A stretch of DNA of 64,000 nucleotides from NCBI GenBank assembly GCA_023105745.1, contig JALGQZ010000008.1, positions 23,540,866-23,604,865 on the forward strand, given 5' to 3'. Position numbers and translations under genes: made by a program. The notes under the pieces are model-generated. The model was not told the DNA's origin and did not search any database. It worked only from the letters and a program-made list of their open reading frames with translations. The DNA is from Austropuccinia psidii (Eukaryota; Basidiomycota; Pucciniomycetes; Pucciniales; Sphaerophragmiaceae). The stretch's first letter is position 1, and the number at the start of each line of letters is the position of its first letter. Positions 25,876-38,495 of the stretch are shown here, one piece after another.

Positions 25876-28314
25876 TGGAAGAAAGCTTCATACCACTTGA
25901 GACCTGGTCACAGGCCAACACACCAGTGACACCCTCAGAGCCAGAGGGAGGCAAGGTCAAAGGAAAGAGGCACAGTGAAGGCCTCATCACAGCAAAGAAT
26001 TGGACACCAATTGCCACCCAGAGGAGTAGAAAACCACAAAGCTCTGCATCAATACAAGGTAAACCAACCTTAATCACTTGTACAGGGAAGATTACAATAA
26101 TTAACCCAGTTGTAACCTCTAAAGATAAATTGCTCAAAGAAGTAGACAATAAATCCGTACAAGGCACAGTCAAAGTTAAATACCCTAAGAACATTAAGTT
26201 GTTGACTTCTTGCAAACACTGATATGTCACCTGTACACCTCAGGAACCTTGGAATCCCAAGGAACCAGCTAGAGGACAGAGAAGGCCTGTCCAGAACCAG
26301 AAGACCTAGAAGAGGACACCTTGGACACAGTGGTGGGTGGCAAAACATTGAGGGAGATCATACTAACTCTGCCATTCACTTTCCAATTCAACAGAAACCC
26401 CAACCCAGAGGACTGGAAGGATATGGATCAAGTTCTTCAGCTCCACAAAATCCTCAAAGATCTTTTCCAATGGAGAACGGACAACAAGAGGTTCAACCTA
26501 GCATCCCACTGGGCAGAACTTGGAGCAAGTCTCCAGAAGATATTCCTCAGAGAGATACCCTTCAAAGACCTTATTGAGATCACCAAAGGTTGGAAGCCCA
26601 CCAGGAGGTTCAGACTCCTGGAGTAGAGGGAAACCAGGATAAGGGAGAATCAAGCCACTATCAAAGCTATGGAAGAACAGCTGAACCAGACAGGGCCTAC
26701 TCTGATTCCTTCAGGCTCCCAAGGAGTAGACCAAAACAGCTCTCCAGTGGCCTCACACCATTCAGGCACCAACAGATCAGTAGCCAAGAGTCACCATTCT
26801 TCACAATTCCAGGTAGTTTCTGGGAGAAGACGAGGATAGAAGGGCAAAAACAAGACATATTCCAGCCAAAGGCAGAAAGAGTCAGACCCAATGATCCAGA
26901 AGCTGTTTGACTTGGTGAAAGAAGTACACAGGAGCCAGAAATAGCTGTAAATACTTCTAAAATTAGTAGCCCCACTAATAGAAATATTACCCCCACTCAG
27001 ATAGAACATAATGTTGTTACACCTGATAGTAACCTAGAAATTGGCAAACTGTGGTTACAAATGTCCCATTTTGCAGTGCAAACTCAAAAACACCTTGATT
27101 ATTTCAAGAGACTGAATGAGAGATTGCAAAGAAATGAAATCTTACAAGAGGCTACAATTAAAGCCATCCAAGAGAGCTGTGCTCAATTGAGCAAAGGCTC
27201 TGAAGAAACCAACAAAAGAATTCATCAACTCTTTGAAGAGAAAATCTACTGCAAAAGGGACAGGAATTTTCTGGATGGGGACATAAGAAAATTGTTTAAT
27301 TTCTACCAGAACATGAATCCCAAACCACAAGTCCATGCTTTGGATGATCCTTAACACCAAGAAGAAATCAAACCAGATTCCCTATTGGGGAATGAGGCAA
27401 GATCTCCATCTCAATACAAAGATAGAAATTATATGTCTTATTCTGAGAGGGAAGCCTTTGAATAGCTTCCAGAGGCCTCCAGCTTGCTCTAATTCTCTGG
27501 AACAGGAGAATATTATCGTATGGAACTCATTGATTATATTGATGGAATCTTCATTGATGTACCAAGCATACCAGTTTACTGGATTACTGCTAGACTTAAT
27601 ACAGCATTCAAAGGTCATGCTAGTATATGGTACACCAGATGAAGAAAATCCATGGTGGAAGAGTCATATTATCCAAAAGTACAGAAATGGTACTTGGATA
27701 TGGAAAAAGAGCATGCCATTTAAAAATGACAAGTACTCTGTGGACAAACATCCATATGAGTGGTGTCTTAGACAGTCTAAAAGACTTAAAGCCATTGATC
27801 CTCAAATTAATATTCAGACAAGGAACCACAAACTCCTGACACAAATGGCAGGGGAGCTAGAGCATGCACTAGAATGCAGATGCAACCAAAGCTGCACTCT
27901 AGATTACATTGAAAAAACTTTACAAGATGTAAGGAAAAGAACAAATATAGGGAAATATTCGCAACTTAGAAGTAGTTTCAAAGAGAAACAACCTTCCAGG
28001 GTAGACTTCAAAGACAATCCCAAAGGAAAAATGGCAGAAGTGACCAAGAAGAAAAATACTTGTCACAATTTCGGCTCAACAGACCACTATGCCAATAACT
28101 GTCTAAAGGAAAAGAAATTCTATGCCATTGAGCAATTCCCAGAGGAGGAATCCCCAACAGAGGATTCTGAATCAGACTCTATGGGTGATGCCATCAGAGA
28201 ACAATCTGATGATGTCCACAACCCAAGAGAAGAATTCCTAGTGGAGTACCAAGAGGAAACACAAATAGAAATTCAGGACATACAGTTAGGGGCAGGCATT
28301 CCACAAGTTACTTA
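25876..28314 (+). pseudogene. A1 gag remnant
   Basis: The first segment (to 26222) has [16 protein letters not shown] and [12 protein letters not shown]. From 26224 to 26910 two frames are open side by side: one begins MSPVHLRNLG and the other carries [21 protein letters not shown] coiled-coil segment follows at 27061-27354 and a capsid-like part at about 27480-27950 ([20 protein letters not shown]). The zinc knuckle at 28061-28102 reads [14 protein letters not shown]: the second Cys is Phe. A 19-bp deletion relative to A2, between CCATGG repeats, lies at 27650. Stops and shifts show it is dead. Confidence 0.88.
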
Positions 28315-28324
28315 AAACAAAATC

Positions 28325-31300
28325 TTGTGTAAACACACACAAGATGCACAAACATTCCTAGTCACACCAGCTAAAGTAATGGCATATATACATGGGACAG
28401 CCACAAAGATGACTGTTTGTATTGACAATGCTCAACACCCATTGATCATTGACAGTACTGCCCACTGCTCACTAGTGGCCAGAACCCATCTGGATGATCA
28501 CTTCCCAAATTGGGAAACACAACTTTTGCCAACCAAGGCAATGAGCTTCAAAAGTGCATCAGGGAAGATGACATCCATTGGGACAATTATCAAAGAGATA
28601 ATAAGACCCCATAGGAAAGGTAATATCAGACTCAACCCAGAGTTTGTTGTGCTTTAAGATTCCCGCATCCAAGGGCTTTTAAGGGGGACAGACTACCAGA
28701 GGATGTATGGCATTGATATTTACAATAGTAAAAACAGGAATCTTAGGATTGGTACAAAAAAGGAAAAGAAATTTCCACTTGATATATACCAAATATCTAC
28801 CCATGACCCTCTGGAAAAACTACTGAATGAATTTAGAGAGGGCAAATTCAGAACTACCCTCACCAGCAAACAGAAACTTAGTTTACTGAAAATTCTGAGA
28901 AAAAATAGACCAGCATTTGCCATTGGTGAAGAAACCTTAGGAAAAATCAGAGGCCATCATATAGAACTATATCTGAATGTGGAAAGACCCTATCCACCCA
29001 TGCTTAGAATACCTCCATACCCAGAATGTCTGGAAACTAGGAAGGAAAATGAGAAAAACATCAAGGAACTCCTAGACATGGATGTCATTAGGAAGATAGG
29101 ACACAATGAAATAGTGGAAATCACCACTCCTGTTGTTATCACTTAGCATGATGGAAAATCTAGGTTGTGTGGGAACTTCAGAGCTCTGAATAGCTACAAA
29201 AAAGCAGACAGGTACCCTATACCAAGGATACCTCATGCCATGGACAAGCTGGCAAAAGCCAAATATATAACCAAAACACATTGTATGAAAGGCTTCCACC
29301 AGAATGTAGTTAGACCAAACTCCATGAAGCTACTCAGAATCATATGTCATATGGGTATATATGAGTACAACAGGATGCCATTTGGCATCAAAAATGCACC
29401 ACCCCACTTCCAAAAGAGGATGGACACAATATTATAACAAGAAATATTGGAAGGCTGGATTGTAGTATATATTTATGACATAATTATATACTCAGAGACA
29501 TGGGAAGACCATGTGCAGTACATAGACAGAGTACTAAGTAAATTCACACCCATAAATCTGAAAATTTCACTTAAAAAGTCCAATTCTGGCCCACAAGAAT
29601 TACAGGCGCTGGGACATAAAGTCTCAGGACTTAGTCCGGCCATAGAACAGAATAAATTAGCAGCAGTACCAAAGAACATCAAAGAGATGCAATCTTTTCT
29701 TGGGTTTGCTAGCTACTACAGGAAACACATCAAAAACTTTGCCCACATAACTAGTAGTCTATACAAGTTATGTTTAAAAGATGTAGTTTTTGAAATTACT
29801 AAAGAAAGAAGGGATGCATATGAGAGGATAAAACATTAACTAACTAATGCACCTGTGCTCATCTTACCTGACTTTGAACTACCATTTATGTTATATATAG
29901 ATGCAACCTGTAGCCAAGGCTTAGGGGCATCCCTTCACCAGAGACAAATTGTAGATGGTGAACCAAGAGAGGGAGTAATATTCTACATCTCTAGGAAACT
30001 GAAATATTTAGAAGCCAGGTATGGGGCAACCCAGACTGACTGTATATGTTTAGTCTGAGGTCTAGAGAAATTCCACTATTATTTGGAAGGTGGAGTCTTT
30101 GAAGTCTACAAATACTTCACAGCCTTGAAGTCTTTATTTAATATGAAGACTACCAATAGACACATGTTGAGGTGGAAAATAGCCATCCAGAAGTATAGAG
30201 GCAATATGACCATCATATACAAGGAGGGTAAACGCCACACCAATTCATATGGTCTCAGAAGATGGCCACTGGATAATGTCAAAGGCAACCCAGCTTATGA
30301 CCCTGAAGTAGCAGCAAAGATTCCTATGCACTTTATGGAAATAGATAGGAGGAAGAACTTCAGAATTTCTGAATGGGAACCAGGAAGTGGTACCCCAAAC
30401 AGTGGAGACACTGATTCAGAAGGAACAGAAACTCCCATATTGGGAATAAGCTCCTCAGAACTGCATAATGAGTTCTTCAGTGCAGTAATGAAGACCTATG
30501 CCAAACATAAACAGTGTGGCATACTGTTGCAACTCCTTCAACAGAAGTACAGGAGCTCAGAGCTGGAATTCCAGTTAGAAGGACCCTGGCTGAGGGATTA
30601 TAAGGACAACAAGTTTTTCCTTATAGATGGCCTGCTCTATCATAGAGAAAAGCACACAAGTGCAAGAACAGTGATAGACAGAAACCATATATCCCTGATC
30701 CTACAGGAATGTCATGACTGCCCCTATATGGGACATATGAGTGAAGACAGGACCAAGGAAAGGGTAGGAAGCAAAGCATGGTGGCCCAAATGGCAATAAG
30801 AGTTGAGTGAGTACATCAACACTTGTGATGATGCCAGAAGGCAAACAGAAAACATGGGAAGAAGTATGGGCTAATTCAACACATAGAAGAACGCAAACAC
30901 CCATGGGAAACCATCAACATGGACTGGGTCACAGGACTTGTCCCAGGAGGCAGAGAAAACTTCAATTCTTTCCTGATCATAGTTCATAGGTTCAGTAAAA
31001 GTGTGAGGTGCCTACCATGTCACAAGGAGGACACTGAAATGGATACAGATTTGTTATTTTGGAATAACATCATATCCACAAGTTGAGTCCCAAAAATCAT
31101 TATTAGTGACAGGGACCCAAAATTTACATCAGAATTTTGGATCAACATCTATGACATGCTAGGTACAAAACTTTCATTCTCCACATCTTACCACCCACAG
31201 ACAGATGGTTTAGCTGAAAGGATGATCCAGACCATGCAACATATTATCAGGAGATTCTGTGCATATGGAATGGAATAAAAGGACCATGAAGGATATACCC

Positions 31301-32021
31301 ATGACTGGATTACCCTACTACCAGCAGTCCAACTGGCCTACAAAAACAGTGAGCACTCTACCACAGGGAAATCACTCTCCCTGGTAGAAAAAGGATGTAA
31401 CCCCCTATTGCCTGTGGATCACCTGAAGAATAATATTCTGACTATCCACCCAACAGCCAATGACTTCCATGATATGTGGAAGAGGGCTTGTGATACAGCT
31501 GCTAAATGCATAGCTGAGGAAAAAGAACACAACAAACAGAGGTGGGAAAAATCCCATATGGAACCTGACTTTAAAGAAGGGGACCAAGTGCTAGTGTCCA
31601 CTCTCAACTTCAACAATCTTTAGGGACCTAGAAAGATGATAGACTCATTTTTAGGGCCCTTCACTATCATTAAATTGATTGGGAAAATGAAGTGGAAGTC
31701 AAAATCACAGAGGAATTTTCTAGGAAACACCCAGTATTCCAAATTAGTTTGGTTAAGCCATACTTCCAAACAGAGGAGGACAAGTTCCCCTCCAGGAAGA
31801 AAAATCCCACTCCACCAGAAAGAGTGGAAGCAGAAGACTCCCCTGTCCCTGTGAAGAAAATCATCAAGGCCAGGAAGATGAGACTGAATGGTAAAGACCA
31901 GAGACAATGCTTGGTCAGATTAAAAAACCAGACAGATGACAAATATAAATGGTTGGCAGAAGAGCCCACACCAGATAGAAACCTTCATCTAAGGAGATTC
32001 AGAGCCTCCCGGTGGACTTAG
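28325..32021 (+). pseudogene. A1 pol remnant: protease, RT, RNase H, integrase, chromodomain
   Basis: It parallels the intact A2 frame with substitutions and stops. The protease motif is DST instead of DSG (Asp codon at 28451). In RT the first catalytic Asp is His ([11 protein letters not shown] near 29275-29300) and the YIDD box is YIYD (near 29468), so two of three polymerase aspartates are gone. RNase H (LYIDATCSQGLGASLH) and integrase segments remain, with stops near 29145, 29838, 30058, 30799, 31086 and 31278. The C-terminal integrase part and chromodomain (31692-32021) are shifted in frame. Confidence 0.92.
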
Positions 32022-32048
32022 CAGTCTCATTAATGATGAGCCTTTTTT

Positions 32049-32060
32049 GGAGGGAGGGTG
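32049..32060 (+). other. Polypurine tract of element A1
   Basis: GGAGGGAGGGTG after a T run, immediately before the 3' LTR start at 32061. A2 has the same structure at 58739-58750. Confidence 0.8.
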
Positions 32061-33498
32061 TGTCAGCCTGTGACTCAAAACCAGAGCACAAGCATGACAG
32101 CCAAATACCATAAACCAATGGTAAAGCCAAGATACTACCAAAACATGGTACTGAGCCAAATCAGCTCAAAAGGTATCAAACAAAAGAGGAAGTGCACCAA
32201 TTTTCAAATACACAAGTCCCACCATCATAGGACAAGGAATAACCAATTTATTCCTGCTCAAAGTTGTTGCTGAGCATAAACCTTATTTTTCACCTCTCAT
32301 CTGAAATCCAGAGGAAGAGATTTAAAGGAATTGAATGGTATTCAAATTGAAGCTCTAGGCCAGGGCTATCCAATGGTACTAGCCAAACTGAGCTAGCATA
32401 AAAATTACGGGAGTTATGGCCAAAATAAGGTCAAATAAGGGTGAACAAAATATTCACCTCTAATCTAACTTCTAAAGCTTTAGTGTGAGATAGCTAGAGT
32501 GTGGTCCTTTTGGAAATAGAACAATCAGGGATATATGATGGTTCCTTTCTTTTCTCTATCTCTCATCTAGAACAAAAGTCATGGAGCAAATAAGCTCCAT
32601 ACAGATATTGAGAAAATCATATGTATGAATAACAAAGCTTGTACATGGTATAACTTTGCCATATTTAATGTTACCCATACCAAGTAAGGTACCATTGTGT
32701 AGATCGCATCCAGGACCACACAATTAGCCAAATTTGAGCTCAATATCTCAAAAACTGACAAAGCTATAACAGCTCTAAGGGTAAAATCCCACAATTGGGC
32801 CAATACACCTTTACTGTGGGATAATATCCCACAACCATGCTTTTGAGGTGTCAAATAGACAAATAGACATGTTTATACTTCAATAAATCATAGTTCACTC
32901 AATACTGGGGTCTCATACAGGTTCTGCACAGCATTCTACCTTTCATACACATCAGAAGAGGGCTGTGTGGTCCCCAGATGAAAATGTTCACCCTGTATTG
33001 GTTAAAACTGCCCAGATGTGGTTTTAAAACCACATCTGAGCCCAATAGAGTGTATAAAGGCTTTTTGGAAACCACAAGCCAGTACTCTGAAGTGGAAAAC
33101 ATTTCATTTCCTCTACATGGATGGTCTAGAGGCCCATTCCACCCCATTTTAGGATAAAAGGAGGCCGTTTCTCCAGTAGAAAAGGTTTCATCATCCTTCT
33201 CTTGAATTCCTATGTAGTACAACTGTCAAAAATAGTTATAATCTTGGAAAATAATCAGTTTATACTTTAAAATTTAGTATTGTAGCTCTTATTATAGTAA
33301 CCCAACTGGTAAAACTTCACATAGGGCTTTCAAAAGCGCTCACCACCACTATTTAATACTAGTCAAGCCCTTACCACTGTATTTTCAACCTCTATTATCT
33401 ATAATCCAACCATTCTTTTAATTAATTTTACCATTTCACAGTCATATTTAAAGCTGTAAATAGCCTTATTACACCTTCATCATAGACTCAGCCTGACA
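32061..33498 (+). repeat. 3' LTR of element A1
   Basis: 1438 bp, from TGTCAGCCTGTGACTC to ACTCAGCCTGACA, followed by ATTCT. It carries a 19-bp palindrome at 32815-32833, a 26-bp palindrome at 33013-33038 (arms CAGATGTGGTTTT and AAAACCACATCTG) and TATA-like GATAAAAGGAGG near 33152. Confidence 0.95.
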
Positions 33499-33503
33499 AT
33501 TCT

Positions 33504-33679
33504 GGTTCACAAATAATGGGAATTTCCAGGACTTTCCTTTGGTATATGGCACTTTCTTGTGTGGATTCTGTTCCACTGGGGACTTTTCTCCTCCTTTTCC
33601 CCTTTTTGGGCTCATTTCTACTTCTGAGTCCACCTACATCTTATTGGTAGCAGTATTTGGAAACTCTTCTAGTATTCAT
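33504..33679 (-). pseudogene. Element C gag N-terminus
   Basis: Minus-strand ATG at 33679 opens MNTRRVSKYCYQ, then a stop, then a basic segment (NEPKKGKRRRKVPSGTES). This resembles the start of B gag (MPSTRSGASYKP, then KKGHRRD). It is separated from the rest of C gag (13784 leftwards) by the insertion of A1. Confidence 0.65.
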
Positions 33680-34381
33680 TTTGAAAAATAAAGATATTAT
33701 GAAAGATATCAGAAAAAAACCAATAAAAAATTGTTTTTATGGATGTTTAACAAAATTCCTTGAATTCAGAAACCCAAATGGTGGGTCCTGGAAAATCCAA
33801 TTTCTTCGGTTTTCTTTTCTTGTTTAGTATATTTTTTGGAGAAGGTTGACAATTTTCTTTCACCAAAATTTCAACAGTGTTTTGGTTATCCTCTTTTGGG
33901 TTGTTTTCAAACACTCAAAAGTAAAAATGAATATAATCCTCTTCATAAGAAGTGTTTTTTGATAAGTATATGGTAATTTCCACTCAAAAGTTTCTTTTCA
34001 TCTTTTTATATAATAGAAATAAGTGGAAAAAGGAATAACATTATTTTTATTTATTTTTATTTTTTAATTCTATCTTTTAATTTTTTGAACAAAATGAATA
34101 TGATTATTTAGTTAAATTATAATATATATCTATACTTTTGATTTATAAGTATCTTATTTGATCTCTGGATTCATTCAAAGAAGAGTCTTTCAAGTCTAAG
34201 GAGGTGAAAGTCCATTTTTAAGATAATACAATTACTTTCCAAATGCGTCAATATCTATCAAATTCAATAAATATAAGGTTATAATATAAATTATGATTAT
34301 CAATGTAATTTCTTATTGCATAAACCCAATTTGAATCTTTTTATAAGGTCTTTTGAGTAAATATCATTCACAGGCCCCAAA
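33680..34381 (-). other. Element C leader and primer-binding region
   Basis: Next to the LTR at 34382 the minus strand reads TTTGGGGCCTG (34371-34381), the C version of the primer region. The remaining 690 bp is AT-rich with no clear frame, like the B leader. Confidence 0.55.
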
Positions 34382-36100
34382 TGTAAGGTTTTACTATGAA
34401 AGAAGAAGTAAAAATTACTCATAGTTTATTTATTGTAATTTGAATTTTGTAATAGACATGAAGAATAAAATCCAAAAAATCAGATTAATGAGGTATTATT
34501 ATAGCTATGGTTTGAAAATACTTTTTTTATTTAAAAATAATAAAATAATATAATTCATGACCATTTATTATTTTTACTAACAAATAATAGTGCATACAAA
34601 ATTTTTATTTAAAAATCAAAAACAATTTATAACAATATAATATTAAAGTTATTTATTAATATAAATAATATTAATATTAATAAAAAGGTTTTTAAAGAAT
34701 AATCATAGCGAAAAGTGTTATGATAAAAGAAAAGAGCCTACCTTTAACACCAAATATAATCATTCTGATTAATTTTACTTTAATAATTTCATTAAATTGC
34801 ATTTACAATAAAAAATAGAGAGAAAGAAAATTTTTACTATTTTTATGTGTATTGAATATAATTTTGTAAATTTTAACAAATAACAATAAAATATTGATAT
34901 CATCATGTAAAATTAGTAATTACTAAGAGATATGACTTTTGTATTTTATAATATAAGAGTTTATATATAAAAATAATAAAGGATGTTACCTTTTATTCAA
35001 TTTTTTATTGAATATCATGCATCTGAGGAGTGAACAGAGGAATAAGAGGTCCTTTTATGGTAAATATCCTTCCTTCTAGTAGACATGTACTGATATTATT
35101 CACTGAGCTGATCAATATTATAGAGCTGGGTGCTGATTACATTATTATTAAACCTTTTTATCTCATTATCATCCCATTTTTTAGAACTATCACTGTAGCT
35201 CTAATTTTCTTAACTCAAAAGCTGGGAATCTAACTCAATTTTAGGGATTAAAGTAGTTTTAAGCATAAAATACTTATATCCACAAGTTCTATCTGTTATT
35301 CAACTGTTAAGCTTAAAAAGAAAATTACAGTTGAAGATCAAAAATGATCATATTTATGCCTTAACTTGAATCCTTAATAGCTTTTGATTTTTTCATAAAA
35401 ATGCAATTCACAGAGTGAATTATGATAGCTTGGAATTTCCTTACCAATCTTTCAAGAGACCTTTTTTACATCATTAAAACTCTATTTTTGATGATTTTCC
35501 TTAGAATTCATATTTTCTGCTTAGACTTTCCATTTCACACTTTAAGACATTATTTAATAGGGTTATAACATGAATATCATGATAAAAATTATGTTATTCT
35601 TCACCTATGAGCTAGTAGACTTGTAATATAAACTTTTTTCAAGTTTGAACCACTATTAATTTGAAATGGTCAACTGTTTTTCCTATTTTAACCAATTTGC
35701 CTTATTATTCTTAACAGTTTTTATAACTTGCCAAATAAAGTTTGTATATTTATTCTCACACTTGCTTTTAAGTAACTTTGATTCTTAATTAAATACTCTT
35801 AAGTAGTATTTGAAACAATATGAGCTAAAAAATGAATATATGCACTGATCATAAAAGTGCATATATCCAGGTATCTCAGTAAGTATTGGGCTTACATATA
35901 TGGAATAAATAAGTAGTATATATATTTACTGATGGGGAATCCAATGGTGTAATTTCTTTCACATTCTTCTTCATTTAATTCTGATATAATCAAGATTTTA
36001 CACCTTTTTATGGCATTTTTTTAATTTTTATTCTTCAAATAAGCTTTATAATATTGTTTGTGACCTTTTTTGATATGTGGTTATATTTCAAAGTTTAACA
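34382..36100 (-). repeat. 5' LTR of element C
   Basis: 1719 bp. On the minus strand it begins TGTTAAACTTTGAAATA at 36100 and ends AAACCTTACA at 34382. It aligns by eye with 5472-7251. Several indels show that the two copies are old. Confidence 0.88.
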
Positions 36101-36879
36101 CTAGCTTCAGTATAAAGACCACTTTCATATACTATTGCTCATACCAGGCCAACATCACAAGTACAATGGATAAAGGTTTCATGTCCTGCTTCAGCTTTTC
36201 CACCAAGAATATCATTAGGATATTTTATAAATGAAGTTTTTTATTACTTCAATGCTTTCATGAGCACCACTTCATGTTATGAAATTAGCATTTGCATTCC
36301 ACAGAAATCTGATCAGCTTCTTGCAATATAATACTATTTATAGTACACAGTTGTGGTAATTTTCTATGAAAATAAGATATAATGATTAATAACTGTACAA
36401 TTCGATGGCTTAGTATTCCCATGACTGAAAAATTTCAAACAATTACATATAGATCCAATTCACACTCTATGAGAACACTTTCTGTCACTTTTTCAGCTAG
36501 TTTGCATACAGAATATCAATGGTGAACATAAAAATCTATAAGCTATAAAGTTTAAAGAGGTTTTAAACTGAAAGAAATTTTTTACATACCAAGATTCCTC
36601 TACCTTCCTTCATTATTACCCTCCACATACTGTTGACTCATGCTTTGATTCTTGGGCTTGAGTATTGGAAAAATGATATGTCAGAAGAGATGTATAGTAT
36701 TAAGATATTTCAGTATAGTTGGAATTAACTTTCACTTCTTTAAAAAGGAAGGTATTTAATAATTGAATTTTAATTTAAGCCCTAATTCTTTTGAAAATTC
36801 TCACTACATGTATCCAGGATGCAATGACACAATCTCAGCTTGACCATTCTAGAATATCAAATTTTTCAACTACTCTTGC

Positions 36880-38160
36880 TTGAATGACTATTTACAAGCT
36901 TCAGGAGCTATACAGAAGGACTTTTTTTCACTGTTTCTTGTCACCTAGCTTAATTATCAGTCTCAATTTTATTCATTTTTCATCAAATTCACTGTGTAAT
37001 CCCAGCTGGATGAATTCCCTTAATTACTGAAAGCTTTTGCTAATATGTTTATATTTTTTGTTAAACTTTGCTTCTTTCCTAATTACCATGGAATAATTAT
37101 TTTCATTTTTAAGCTCAGTTAATATAATAATTCTATGAATTGATTCCATAATATAAGGCAACCATTTAATTTCCTCAGAACCTTTTTCATGCACAAAATC
37201 TTCCTTTAGCTGAATAATATGTGACTATTTGTTTTCCTGATTTTTTCCAAAGGATTTATTTAACTCAAATTCAATGAAAAAGCCAACATTGAAATTTTGT
37301 ATAAATAAGGAGTTAGAATCATATGTGTCTTCCAATAAAATTAGCTCACTCTAGTTACTCTTTGGTTTGTTAAAGTTAAATACCATAAATTCTTTACCAT
37401 TCCATTAACTGAGTAGGTAATGGCTATACTATAGCTTTCAGTTTTTGGATTACATTATATTTGATATAATGTATTAATGTTAAATAGCTTTTCTTGTATT
37501 ATATATAAAAACAGATGGTTCAGAATCCTAAACAGTTCTTTCATCACAACTCAGTAAAATGTCCTTTAATCCTAAAAGACTATTTTAATGATAGCTTTCC
37601 ATTTTTGAGTCTTGATAGGACTGAATTAATTAATTACTAAAAGCTTTATAGTTGCCTTACAGGAGCCATATGAATGAAAACTTAAAGCCATCAGTTCTTC
37701 AGCTGAAACTGTAAGCTAAATTTGAGGGTGAATGTGTTGAGCTTCAATTTAACATGTTTTTCTTAGACCAGTAGGAAATCTTCTAAATTTTGATCTCAAT
37801 TGTCCAGATAAAGTTCAATTATCTACATCAATCTCAAAAAACATGGTCCTACCAGGATTTTGGAAGAGAAACTCCTTGGTATCAGTTTAATTCAAACAAT
37901 TTTTGTTATTTTTCTTAAGCTTATGTCCTTTTCTTTCCTAGTTTCTTTCCGTTTATGATGAGAAGACTTATTTGAATCTCATAAAATGTTTGCATTACCT
38001 ATTATCTTATGATTCTGCTCTTGTGACACATGATTAGGGGATTCTATCTCTTTGTAGAGAAAATAAATCTAGCTGTATTCTTGATAGCCCTCTGAATGGT
38101 AGCTAAATATTCAAGAATTTTACAGTCCAAATCATCCTCTTTTTTTGACTCCTCAATCTC
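36880..38160 (-). pseudogene. Old gag-like remnant, minus strand
   Basis: A minus-strand frame near 37330-36990 has only one or two stops in about 100 codons despite high AT content. It includes KGSEEIKWLPYIMESIHR and NNYSMVIRKEAKFNKKYKHI, reminiscent of the coiled-coil gag part of B (IPELYDTINDVKKH). Near 38150-38040 the same strand gives DCKILEYLATIQRAIKNTA. I infer a very old Ty3 gag, older than C and cut by it at 36100. No zinc knuckle or polymerase motif is visible, so the assignment is tentative. Confidence 0.35.
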
Positions 38161-38495
38161 TTTTGAATCATTTTATGAGATCTTTTTATTATTCACAAAT
38201 CATAAAGTTATTTCCTCTTATTTCATATCCTCACTTAATTAATTATTTTCCCTTACCAACCTCTGAGATCCATCTATTATTATTATTTTGGTTGGTAGAG
38301 CCCCAATTAACTGGTATTATCTCTCTTAGCAATTTATATTTGTTTTCCATTTCTTTGAGATTCCTAAATCCTTTTTTTATGGATACTTACTTGTTCATAT
38401 TATTATATTTTTTAAGTCTTGAGGTATTTTTGACATATCCAATGAGGCCAAAATTAATCTGAAAGTAACTTTTCAAATTTAAGGGAATAATGAAT

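Larger units (their letters stand above)
13785..33498 (+). mobile_element. Ty3/Gypsy element A1, full length but decayed, with B nested inside
   Basis: Both ends carry family-A termini (TGTCAGCCTGTGACTC and CAGCCTGACA). Flanks 13780-13784 and 33499-33503 are both ATTCT, a perfect 5-bp duplication. Without B and its duplication the element is about 9.69 kb, the same as A2. It has primer-binding region, gag, protease, RT, RNase H, integrase, chromodomain, polypurine tract and 3' LTR, all in order, but the coding region is broken by stops and active-site changes. It lies in the gag region of C. Confidence 0.95.
5472..36100 (-). mobile_element. Ty3/Gypsy element C, minus strand, with two nested insertions
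   Basis: The LTRs at 5472-7251 and 34382-36100 share long blocks, for instance the stretch ending in 'taaacctttttatctcatta' at 6298-6317 and 35150-35169. Coding remnants lie between them on the minus strand in the order expected from right to left: gag, protease, reverse transcriptase, integrase, chromodomain. A family-A solo LTR at 9705 and element A1 at 13785 interrupt it; removing both with one copy of each duplication leaves about 9.5 kb, a normal size for this group. The flanks (5467-5471 TCTAA, 36101-36105 CTAGC) are not a clear target duplication, which fits great age. C is closer in protein sequence to B than to A. Confidence 0.88.
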
